NCBI GenBank assembly: GCA_035544515.1
Contig: DATKEG010000167.1
Span: forward strand, 1-16,050
Direction of reading: 5' to 3'
Length of the DNA stretch: 16,050 nt
Source: DATKEG01 sp035544515
Lineage (GTDB): Bacteria > Acidobacteriota > Vicinamibacteria > Fen-336
Each line of letters begins with the position of its first letter. Within the stretch, counting starts at the first letter, position 1. Shown here piece by piece: positions 1 to 6,104 of this stretch. The translations under genes were made by a program, and so were the position numbers. The notes under the pieces were generated by a model. The model worked only from the letters and a program-made list of their open reading frames with translations. It did not search any database and was not told where the DNA came from.

Positions 1-29
1 CGCCGCCGGCCGCGGCGCGTCAAGGGGCG

Positions 30-593
30 GTGCGGCCGTTCGTGGTTCGCCCGGGGTCGCCCCGGCCGATGCGCGTCGTGGCGACCGATCTCCTCGGGGC
101 ACCGCCGAGCGGTCGCCACGCGGACGATTCGATCACCCGGCCGACTCCCGCGGCGAGCTCTGAGCCGGGGACGTTCGGACGGCGGGCGGCCGCGGCGGCG
201 CTCGACCTGATCCTGGTCTCGGCGGTGCAGACCCTGGCCGTGGGACCGGCCGTCCTGTACTGGCGCGCGCGCGAGGCCGGCGCCGACCTGGCGTTCGCCG
301 GCGTGCTGCTCGCGGTCGGAGGCGGGGCGGTGGCCGGGATCTTCGGAATTGCCTACTACGTTTACTATTGGGGCATGCGGGGGGCCACGCCTGGCAAGCG
401 GCTGCTGGGCCTGGCCGTGCAGGGCGAGGACGGGTCGGAACCCGTCGGGCTCACGCGGGCCGGCGTTCGTCTGTTCGGCTACCTCGTGTCGGCCGCTCTG
501 CTCGGGGCCGGGTTCGTGATGGTGGCGTTCGGGAGCCAGGGCCTGCACGATCGCATCGCGGGTACCCGGGTGGTCAGGCGCGGGAGGGACTGA
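30..593 (+). CDS. RDD family membrane protein
   Basis: A 187-residue protein of the RDD family, small multi-helix inner-membrane proteins of mostly unknown function; some members act in ion exchange or stress tolerance. After a polar N-terminal stretch of about 48 residues comes the family opening GRRAAAAALDLIL with its Arg and Asp, then two hydrophobic stretches (about 57-76 and 85-112), the hallmark motif TPGKRLLGL (about 121-129), a third hydrophobic stretch (about 147-167) and the closing motif GLHDRIAGTRVV with the last conserved Asp. The start is uncertain. GTG at 30 follows AAGGGG very closely, ATG at 69 is an alternative, and the frame is open to the window edge, so the true start could lie outside. 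It ends 16 bases before lepB and is probably cotranscribed with it. Family assignment is firm, role unknown. Confidence 0.85.
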   Translation: MRPFVVRPGSPRPMRVVATDLLGAPPSGRHADDSITRPTPAASSEPGTFGRRAAAAALDLILVSAVQTLAVGPAVLYWRAREAGADLAFAGVLLAVGGGAVAGIFGIAYYVYYWGMRGATPGKRLLGLAVQGEDGSEPVGLTRAGVRLFGYLVSAALLGAGFVMVAFGSQGLHDRIAGTRVVRRGRD

Positions 594-609
594 CCTGGAA
601 CAGAGCGGC

Positions 610-1188
610 GTGGAACCCATCGCCAGCGATCCGAGCCTCGACCTCGTGCCCGGGCGCGTCGGCTCGCGCGCGCAGATCTGGCGGGCCCTCTGGGAGCTGG
701 TCCACGATCTTTCCGTGGCCGTGCTCTTCTGCTTCTTCCTGATCACCTTCGTGGCGCAGGCCTTCCGCGTGCAGGGCACGAGCATGCTCCCCCTGCTCGA
801 GGACGGCGAGCGCATCATCGTGAACAAGTTCATCTACCGCTTCCAGCCGATCGACCGCGGTGACGTCGTCGTGTTCTGGTATCCCAAGGACCCCACGGTC
901 TCGTTCATCAAGCGCGTGGTGGGCGTGCCCGGCGACCTGGTGGAGCTGCGCTCGGGGCTCCTCCACGTGAACGGCCGCCGCGTCCCGGAGCAGTACCTGC
1001 GCCCCCAGTTCAACGACGGCCAGACGCATACCCCGGTCGAGGTGAGCAAGGGTTACTACTACGTGCTCGGCGATCACCGCAACAGCAGCAACGACAGCCG
1101 CAACTGGGGCGAGGTGCCGGAGAGGTACATCTACGGGAAGGCCTTCTTCCGCTTCTGGCCGTTGTCCAAGTCCGGTCTCATACACTAG
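610..1188 (+). CDS. lepB: Signal peptidase I
   Basis: Type I leader peptidase (192 residues), which cleaves N-terminal signal peptides from secreted proteins on the outer face of the cytoplasmic membrane. A single N-terminal membrane segment (about residues 34-51) is followed by box B, QGTSMLP, with the catalytic Ser at about residue 58; the general-base Lys at about 101 lies in FIKRVVGVPGD; and box E, GDHRNSSNDSR, is near residue 158. Length and one-helix topology match the compact Gram-positive/deltaproteobacterial-like form rather than the long two-helix E. coli form. The start is GTG, just after the RDD gene and 9 bases downstream of GGAAC; a stronger GGGAGGG lies farther upstream inside the RDD gene end. 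All catalytic residues are present. Confidence 0.96.
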   Translation: MEPIASDPSLDLVPGRVGSRAQIWRALWELVHDLSVAVLFCFFLITFVAQAFRVQGTSMLPLLEDGERIIVNKFIYRFQPIDRGDVVVFWYPKDPTVSFIKRVVGVPGDLVELRSGLLHVNGRRVPEQYLRPQFNDGQTHTPVEVSKGYYYVLGDHRNSSNDSRNWGEVPERYIYGKAFFRFWPLSKSGLIH

Positions 1189-1214
1189 CTCACGCCACCT
1201 CGAGGCCATCGCTC

Positions 1215-1658
1215 ATGAGCGAGTACCTGCGGCTCTCCCGGCTGTACCTCGTGCTGCTGGCGATCTTCACCATCGGGCGCTGGGTGACGGGCGCGCGCGG
1301 GGTGCCCTACGAAACCGGCCGGGACTGGTTCAGCATCGTGATCATGACGGCCATGGCGTGCTTCTTCTACGCGGCGTTCACGCGCCGGTGGCGGGGGTAC
1401 AAGCTCTTCCCGGCGGTGGGCCTGGCCATGGTGCTCGGGCTGATGAGCCAGCTGGTCATCTTCGCCGCCACCGCCCTGTCGTACGCGCTGGGCATGGACA
1501 CGTACTTCACGCACCCGACCGCCCTCAACGTCGAGGCGCCGCTGCCCGCGGGCGAGGCCCTGGCGCGGCGCCTGATGGGGCTCGTCGGGAACACGATCTC
1601 GAGCGGCATCGTCGGCGGGCTGGGCTGGGCCCTGGGGGGCTTGCTTCCGGAGAAGTAA
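1215..1658 (+). CDS. Unrecognised four-helix membrane protein
   Basis: A 147-residue integral membrane protein that I cannot assign to a family. Predicted hydrophobic segments lie at about residues 8-22, 39-56, 65-90 and 121-143. Charged and aromatic residues (GRDWFS, RRWRGYK) sit between them, and a polar loop at about 94-118 (DTYFTHPTALNVEAP) would face one side of the membrane. The start is ATG 26 bases after lepB, with the weak ribosome site GAGG in 'cctcgaggcc' upstream. Its last codons carry the GGAG that appears to serve as the ribosome site for the next gene, so it is translationally coupled to the carrier/HEAT gene. That coupling suggests a partner or accessory role at the membrane (inference). 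Confidence 0.8.
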   Translation: MSEYLRLSRLYLVLLAIFTIGRWVTGARGVPYETGRDWFSIVIMTAMACFFYAAFTRRWRGYKLFPAVGLAMVLGLMSQLVIFAATALSYALGMDTYFTHPTALNVEAPLPAGEALARRLMGLVGNTISSGIVGGLGWALGGLLPEK

Positions 1659-1661
1659 CTG
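1649..1661 (+). promoter_or_regulatory. Ribosome site GGAG leading to a CTG start
   Basis: GGAG at 1649-1652 lies within the last codons of the upstream gene. It is followed by six bases that include the upstream stop TAA (1656-1658), and then CTG at 1659. No ATG, GTG or TTG exists in this frame between that stop and ATG 1818, yet the intervening translation is conserved-looking carrier N-terminus. The spacing of six bases is ideal. A one-base error near here (TAACTG versus TAATG) would also restore an ATG in the same downstream frame. Confidence 0.55.
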
Positions 1662-4406
1662 GGACTGCTGAGCGAGATCCGTCCCGAGGAGCGACGCGGC
1701 GCGGCCGCCGCCTTCCTGACCCTGTTCGGCATCCTCGCCGCGCACACCCTGCTGGAGACGGCGCGCGACGCGCTGTTCCTCGCGCGCCTGCCGCCCTCCC
1801 AGCTCCCCTGGGTCTACATGGCCATGGCCGCCCTGGCCATCGGCATCTCGCAGTTCCAGGGCCTGACGCGGAGCGGGGCTTATGCGTTGCCCCTGCTTCT
1901 GCTGTTCTTCGCGACCGCCACCCTGGGCTTCTGGCTCCTCGGCTCGTTCGACGACCCGTGGACGCTGCGGGCGCTCTACGTCTGGACCGGCCTGGTCGGC
2001 ACGCTGGCCGGCCTCCAGTTCTGGCTGGTGGTGGGGGAGATGTACACGGTCACCCAGGCCAAGCGCCTCTACAAGCTCGTGGGCGCCGGCAGCGTGCTGG
2101 GCGCGGTGGCGGGCGGGGCGCTCGCCCGCGCGTTGACCACGAACCTCCCGGCGCCCTACCTCGTGTTGGCTTCGGCGGGCGCGCTGGCGCTCACGGCGGT
2201 GGGCCCCGCGCTCCTGGTCGGCGGGCTCGCGGGAGGCGCCCGCACCGTTTCCCCGGGCCACGGTTCCGGGCTCGGGTTCGCGCCGCTGCTGCAGAGCCTC
2301 GACCTCCTGCGGCGGCACCTCTACGTGCGCAGCCTGGCCGGGCTGGTGCTGATCTCGACGGTAGCCCTCACCCTGGCCGACTACGTGTTCAAGAGCACCG
2401 TGGCGCGCGAGGTGCCCGCGGCGGAGCTGGGCACCTTCCTGGCCACCTACTACATGGCGCTCAACGTGGTGGCGTTGGCCGTGCAGGTGCTGCTCATGGG
2501 GTGGGTGTTGCGGGCCTTCGGCCTGCACCGCGCGCTGTGGGCGCTGCCGGTGCTGCTCTTCCTGGGCGCGGTGGGCATGGTGTTCGGCGGCGGGCTCGCG
2601 GCCGCCCTGCTCATGAAGGGGGCGGACGGCAGCCTGCGCCACTCGCTGCACCGGACGAGCACCGAGCTGCTCTTCGTGCCGCTTTCCGACTCGCTGCGCG
2701 CGCGGGCCAAGCCGCTCATCGACGTCCTCGGCCAGCGCGGGGGCCAGGCGCTGGCCTCGATACTGATCCTCTCCCAGCTCAGCCTGGGCCGCGGGCGGAC
2801 CTTCCTGGCCGCCGCCGCGGCCGCCCTGTGCGTGGCCTGGGTGGCCTGGGCCACCGACCTCAAGCGGCACTACCTCGAGCTGTTCCGGGCCGCGCTGCGC
2901 GAGGGGATGCTAGGCCGCGGAGCGGAGCTGCCCGAGCTGGACCTGGCCTCGCTCGAGACGCTCTTCCTCGCGCTCAACAGCCAGAACGACGCCGAGGTGG
3001 TGGGCGCCATGGACCTGCTGGCCGACGAGGGCCGGGGGCACCTCATCCCGGCGCTCATCCTCTACCATCCCTCGTCCATCGTCGTGCTGCGCGCGCTGGA
3101 CCTGTTCTCCCACGGCGGCCGCACGGACTTCATGCCGGTGGCCGCCCGGCTGCGCGACCATGTGGAGCCGGAGGTCCGCGCGGCCGCGCTGCGGGCCCAG
3201 TTCGCCGTGCAGCACGACGAGTCGGCGCTGCGCGTGGCGCTCGCGGACCAGAGCACGCTCGTCCGCGCCACCGCCCTGGTCGGCCTCTGCTCGCAGGCCC
3301 GGGCCACCGAGGAGGACCGGCGGGCGCTCGAGGAGCTCCGGGCCAGCGGCTCCACGCAGGAGCGCCGCGCCCTGGCCGAGGCCATCCGCCGGCAGCCCCT
3401 CCCCGTGTTCGAGGACTTCCTCGTCCGCCTGGCCGAGGACCCCGACGAGCAGGTGCAGGCCCTGGCCGCGGCCGCCATGGGGTCCTTGCGCAGCCCGCGC
3501 TTCCTGCCCGTGCTCCTGCCCATGGTCGCGCAACGCGACGTGCGGCGCGCCGCGCGTGAGGCGCTCCTGGCCATCGGCCCGCCCGCCCTGGCGTTCCTCG
3601 ACGAGTCCCTGGCCGACCAGCACCTGCCGCACGAGCTGCGACGCCACCTCCCGCGCACGATCAGCCGCTTCCCGGCCCGCGAGGCCGCGCCGGTGTTGCT
3701 GCGCCACCTGACCCTCGAGAGCGACGGCATGGTCCGCTTCAAGATCCTGCGCGGCCTGGGGCGCATCGCGGCGGAGCACCCCGAGGTGCCGCTCGACCAG
3801 GGCGTGCTGCGCGCGGCGACCGCCCGCACCCTGGAGGCCGCCTTCCGCCTCGGGCACTGGCGCGCCGTGCTGCGCGCGGGCCGGCGCGAGGACGAGCGGC
3901 GGGCCACCCGCGGCCACGAGCTGCTCGTGGCCATGCTCAAGGACAAGGAGGTCCACACCCGCGAGCGCGTGTTTCGCCTGCTGGGCCTGCTCCACCGCGC
4001 GGAGGACTTCGAGAGCATCTATCGCGGGCTGCACAACCGCAACGCCAAGGTCCGGGCGAGCAGCCGCGAGTTCCTGGAGAACGTCCTGGCGTCCCCCCAG
4101 CGCGAAGCGGTGCTGGCCCTGATCGAGGAAGGGGACGACATCGACCGCTTGGCCGGCGCCGGCCCCTATTACACTTCGCGGCCGCTGCAGTACGTGGACG
4201 TGCTGGCGGCCATCCTGGACACGGCCGGGGAGTCGCTGCGCTGCATCGCGGCACACCACGTGGGCGAGCTGGGGCTGCAGGAGATGCGGCCGCGTCTGGA
4301 GGCGCTGACCCGGGGCGCTTCGGGCCTCTTCGTGCGGCAGGTGGTGTGGCGCGCCCTGCAGCTCCTCGGTGAAGGAGCGGTCGCCCAGGGCGCCCATGTC
4401 CACTGA
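1659..4406 (+). CDS. ATP/ADP-translocase-like (NTT/MFS) carrier fused to HEAT repeats
   Basis: A 915-residue two-part membrane protein. Residues about 14-395 form roughly eleven hydrophobic helices resembling the nucleotide-transporter (NTT, Npt1/Npt2-type) branch of the major facilitator superfamily; the N-terminus LLSEIRPEERRGAAA, then a first helix running into LLETARDALFLARLP, is typical. Residues about 425-900 are a cytoplasmic alpha-solenoid of repeated 30-40-residue HEAT-type units (for example PEVRAAALRAQFAVQ, EQVQALAAAAMGSLR, AKVRASSREFLENVL). Free-living bacteria often carry such fusions; whether they move nucleotides is unknown, so the substrate is not claimed. The first ATG (1818) would remove the whole first helix and part of the second, so I place the start at CTG 1659, directly after the upstream stop and six bases after GGAG. 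The 3' end overlaps the next gene by 11 bases, implying coupled expression. Confidence 0.85.
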   Translation: MGLLSEIRPEERRGAAAAFLTLFGILAAHTLLETARDALFLARLPPSQLPWVYMAMAALAIGISQFQGLTRSGAYALPLLLLFFATATLGFWLLGSFDDPWTLRALYVWTGLVGTLAGLQFWLVVGEMYTVTQAKRLYKLVGAGSVLGAVAGGALARALTTNLPAPYLVLASAGALALTAVGPALLVGGLAGGARTVSPGHGSGLGFAPLLQSLDLLRRHLYVRSLAGLVLISTVALTLADYVFKSTVAREVPAAELGTFLATYYMALNVVALAVQVLLMGWVLRAFGLHRALWALPVLLFLGAVGMVFGGGLAAALLMKGADGSLRHSLHRTSTELLFVPLSDSLRARAKPLIDVLGQRGGQALASILILSQLSLGRGRTFLAAAAAALCVAWVAWATDLKRHYLELFRAALREGMLGRGAELPELDLASLETLFLALNSQNDAEVVGAMDLLADEGRGHLIPALILYHPSSIVVLRALDLFSHGGRTDFMPVAARLRDHVEPEVRAAALRAQFAVQHDESALRVALADQSTLVRATALVGLCSQARATEEDRRALEELRASGSTQERRALAEAIRRQPLPVFEDFLVRLAEDPDEQVQALAAAAMGSLRSPRFLPVLLPMVAQRDVRRAAREALLAIGPPALAFLDESLADQHLPHELRRHLPRTISRFPAREAAPVLLRHLTLESDGMVRFKILRGLGRIAAEHPEVPLDQGVLRAATARTLEAAFRLGHWRAVLRAGRREDERRATRGHELLVAMLKDKEVHTRERVFRLLGLLHRAEDFESIYRGLHNRNAKVRASSREFLENVLASPQREAVLALIEEGDDIDRLAGAGPYYTSRPLQYVDVLAAILDTAGESLRCIAAHHVGELGLQEMRPRLEALTRGASGLFVRQVVWRALQLLGEGAVAQGAHVH

Positions 4407-5394
4407 GACGCGGACGATCGGCCACGTCGAGCGGATCCTCTCCCTGCACCGGATCCCGGTGCTGGGCACGCTCCCGTCCGTGGACCTCGCGTCCATCGCC
4501 GAGATCGCCCGCGAGCGGTCGGTCCCGCGGGGCAGCGTGCTCTTCCGCGAGGGCGAGCCGGTGCAGGCCGTGCAGGTCGTGGTGGAGGGCACGGTGCACA
4601 TCAGACGCAAGGGCCGCCTCGTCGGCCACGCGGGTCCGGGCTCCGCGGTCGGCGGCATCGGGGTCCTCGCCCGCGACGAGGAGGGCATCCAGGCCACGGC
4701 CGAGGCCGATACCCTCACCCTCGAGATCGGCGGCGACGGGCTGTTCGAGCTGATGGAGGACCAGTTCTCCGTGTTCCACCACGTGCTGCGCGAGGTATGC
4801 CTGCAGATGATCGGCGTCGTCTCGCGCTTCCCGGCGGCGCTGGAGCAGCTTCCGCCCATCACGCACGCCCTGGCGAAGGGCACCCGCGAGCTGGACCTCG
4901 TGGGCCGGATCATGTTCCTGCGCGAGTCCGAGTTCTTCCACCGCGCCAGCATCAACGCGCTGGCCGAGCTCTCGCGCGGGATGTTGGAGGTGCGCTACGA
5001 GGCCGGGCAGACGATCTGGTCGGTGGGAGAGTCTCCGGGCTGGGTGCTGGTGATCCTGGAGGGGTATCTCTCGTGCACGACGGCGGCCGGCTTCCGCTTC
5101 CGGCTCGGTCCCGGCACGCCGCCGGGTGGACTGGAGGCCACGGCCGAGAGCCCGCGCTGGTACACGGCGGTGGCCGAGACTCCGCTCCTCGCGCTGCAGG
5201 GACGCATGGAGTGGCTCCTCGACCTCTTCGAGGACAACTTCGACATGGGCACCGACTACCTGGCCGTGCTGTCCCAGCGGCTGGCGGAGGTCATGGAGGC
5301 CACGTCCGGTCCGGACGAGGAGGGGCTGCAGCTTCTCTACGGCTGCGACGAAGAGGAGCCGCCGCCGTCCGCCTCCGGCTCCGATCCGCGCTAG
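4396..5394 (+). CDS. Protein with two degenerate cyclic-nucleotide-binding-type domains
   Basis: A 332-residue soluble protein with two cNMP-binding (CAP/Crp N-domain-like) beta-barrels, at about residues 20-125 (IPVLGTLPSVDLASIAEIARE, GSVLFREGEPVQAVQVVVEG) and about 180-290 (FFHRASINALAELSRGMLEV, GQTIWSVGESPGWVLVILEG). No helix-turn-helix follows, so it is not a Crp-type regulator. Neither barrel keeps the phosphate-binding cassette: the Glu and Arg of GE..L..R.A are replaced (VGGIGVLARDEEGIQATAEA in the first, PPGGLEATAESPRWYTAVAE in the second). It may therefore bind another ligand or act only structurally. An acidic, Pro/Ser-rich tail ends the protein. ATG 4396 is preceded by AGGG with five bases spacing; GTG 4369, nine codons upstream, is an alternative with no visible ribosome site. 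The 11-base overlap with the HEAT-repeat carrier suggests that it works with that protein, perhaps as its cytoplasmic sensor or scaffold (inference). Confidence 0.85.
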   Translation: MSTETRTIGHVERILSLHRIPVLGTLPSVDLASIAEIARERSVPRGSVLFREGEPVQAVQVVVEGTVHIRRKGRLVGHAGPGSAVGGIGVLARDEEGIQATAEADTLTLEIGGDGLFELMEDQFSVFHHVLREVCLQMIGVVSRFPAALEQLPPITHALAKGTRELDLVGRIMFLRESEFFHRASINALAELSRGMLEVRYEAGQTIWSVGESPGWVLVILEGYLSCTTAAGFRFRLGPGTPPGGLEATAESPRWYTAVAETPLLALQGRMEWLLDLFEDNFDMGTDYLAVLSQRLAEVMEATSGPDEEGLQLLYGCDEEEPPPSASGSDPR

Positions 5395-5409
5395 GGCTTC
5401 CCCCGCGCG

Positions 5410-5440
5410 GTTTCCCCTGCCAAGATGGGGGCGGGGGAAC
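5410..5440 (+). other. Hairpin just upstream of the rhodanese start
   Basis: GTTTCCCC (5410-5417) can pair with GGGGGAAC (5433-5440), with one G-U pair and possible inner GCC/GGC pairing. The right arm contains the purine-rich run that would be the ribosome site for ATG 5447, so the structure could dampen translation or act as a weak terminator after the preceding gene. There is no T run after it. Confidence 0.35.
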
Positions 5441-5446
5441 CGGACG

Positions 5447-5797
5447 ATGGACGACCTCAGGATCACGCCGGAAAACGCCAAGGCGCTGCACGACCAGGGG
5501 CGGGCCGTGTTCCTCGACGCGCGCTCGCCCGAAGACTGGGGACGCTCCGACGTGCACCTGCCGGGCTCGCTGCGCCTGGCCCCCGAACAGGTCGTGCCGC
5601 GCGCACCGCAATGGCCGCGCGGAGCGTCGGTGATCGCGTACTGCACCTGAGCGGGCGAAGGTTCGAGCGCCCGGGCGGCGCGGCGCCTCAGGGAGCTGGG
5701 GCTGGAGAACGCCTACTACCTCGACGGCGGCTTCGAGGCCTGGCGCGCGGCCGGCTACCTGCTCGAGCCCAAGGCTAAGAGGCTCGGGTTTTTCTGA
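5447..5797 (+). CDS. Rhodanese-like sulfurtransferase, probable selenoprotein (in-frame TGA = Sec68)
   Basis: A single-domain rhodanese of 116 residues if the TGA at 5648-5650 is read through. Residues 1-67 hold the normal first half: ITPENAKAL, then FLDARSPEDW with the family Asp-Arg, then LPGSLRLAPEQV, ending VIAYCT. After TGA the same frame continues as AGEGSSARAARRLRELGL, ENAYYLDGGFEAWRAAGYLLEPK, a complete rhodanese C-terminus. In close relatives the active loop reads YCTCPNE..SSA, from family knowledge, so TGA replaces exactly the second Cys, giving Cys66-Thr-Sec68. Cys66 sits where rhodaneses carry the persulfide-forming nucleophile. The likely role is sulfur or selenium transfer, or thiol redox chemistry, in the cytoplasm. 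The start is ATG 5447 after a G-rich ribosome site. The frame ends within an intrinsic terminator. Candidate bSECIS hairpins follow the TGA. The alternative is a pseudogene with one nonsense mutation; the selenocysteine machinery genes are not in this window. Confidence 0.75.
5652..5689 (+). promoter_or_regulatory. Candidate bacterial SECIS element
   Basis: Two alternative hairpins lie directly 3' of the TGA at 5648-5650. Hairpin A pairs CGGGCG (5652-5657) with CGCCCG (5668-5673) around loop AAGGUUCGAG; its GG is about 10 bases from the TGA, closer than usual. Hairpin B pairs GAGCGCC (5665-5671) with GGCG-CUC (5682-5685 and 5687-5689, one bulged C) around loop CGGGCGGCGC. Its loop begins about 21 bases after the TGA with G at its second position, as the published bSECIS rule requires. 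GC-rich DNA makes chance stems common, so this is suggestive only. Confidence 0.4.
5762..5793 (+). terminator. Intrinsic terminator at the end of the lepB-rhodanese unit
   Basis: CTCGAGCC (5762-5769) pairs with GGCTCGGG (5781-5788) over eight positions with one T-G pair, loop of 11 bases, followed at once by TTTTT (5789-5793). It overlaps the last codons of the read-through rhodanese, whose stop is 5795-5797. The position fits a transcription unit designed to end after the full-length, not the TGA-truncated, protein. Confidence 0.8.
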
Positions 5798-6104
5798 TAC
5801 CGGAATGTGCCGCGCTCCGCTCCGCGCGGGGCGTCGTCAGGGCAGGCGCTCGGAGTGAATCCGAGCGCCTGCCGCGAAGGAGACGCTCCGCTGCGCGCGG
5901 CAAACTCTAACGTGTGGCGCGCTCCGATGCGCGGAGACTCGCGCCGATGTTCGGTTCCGGGACGGGGTTTCGCGCCAGCGGACGGGGCAGTGGCCTCCGA
6001 GTAGCGGTCGTATCCCTCACAAGTCGCAGACTTCCGGTGCCTTGAACCGGGCGGACCCGCGCGGCACAACGCGTGCAGTCCCACCGCTGACCAGGGAGGC
6101 CGCC
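5798..6104. other. Gene-free spacer with nested palindromes
   Basis: 307 bases with no credible coding sequence. The first third is the palindromic element at 5808-5902. A smaller imperfect hairpin follows (GGCGC 5916-5920 with GCGCC 5941-5945; CTCCG 5922-5926 with CGGAG 5932-5936). The rest, 5946-6093, holds no clear signal beyond a poor promoter-like pair (TTGAAC 6042-6047, CACAAC 6065-6070). A good ribosome site GGGAGG (6094-6099) precedes the permease start. Confidence 0.6.
5808..5902. repeat. Nested palindrome with a perfect 14-bp hairpin (REP-like)
   Basis: The core GGCAGGCGCTCGGA (5841-5854) is a perfect inverted repeat of 5860-5873 around loop GTGAA. Further out GCGTC (5831-5835) pairs with GACGC (5882-5886), and TGCCGCGC (5808-5815) pairs with GCGCGGCA (5895-5902), so the whole 95 bases can fold into one branched structure. 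No T run follows, and a proper terminator already stands just upstream, so it looks like a repeated extragenic palindrome rather than a terminator. Its tip GGAGTGAATCC resembles the tip of the repeat inserted in carB. Confidence 0.65.

Noticed and set aside
1185..2870. Long minus-strand open frame opposite the carrier gene
   Set aside because: Composition is Gln/Arg/His/Gly-rich low complexity with no domains; it is the GC-skewed shadow of the plus-strand gene. The same holds for long minus frames opposite the permease and carB.
1358..3559. Long plus-strand Arg/Ala/Gly-rich frame over the carrier gene
   Set aside because: It lies in a different frame from a gene with clear helices and HEAT repeats and has no recognisable domain.
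1818..4406. ATG 1818 as start of the carrier/HEAT gene
   Set aside because: It would delete the first membrane helix and part of the second, while 53 upstream codons in frame read as typical carrier N-terminus with a well-spaced GGAG.
5447..5650. A 67-residue rhodanese fragment as the final gene product
   Set aside because: The same frame continues after the single TGA with a complete rhodanese C-terminus ending on a terminator, so truncation or simple decay explains the data less well than Sec decoding.
5652..5673. Hairpin A as a terminator after the TGA
   Set aside because: No T run follows and coding potential continues through it; a proper terminator is found at 5762-5793.
5807..6004. 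A 65-residue open frame across the palindromic spacer
   Set aside because: It runs through inverted repeats, has no ribosome site and no family-like sequence.
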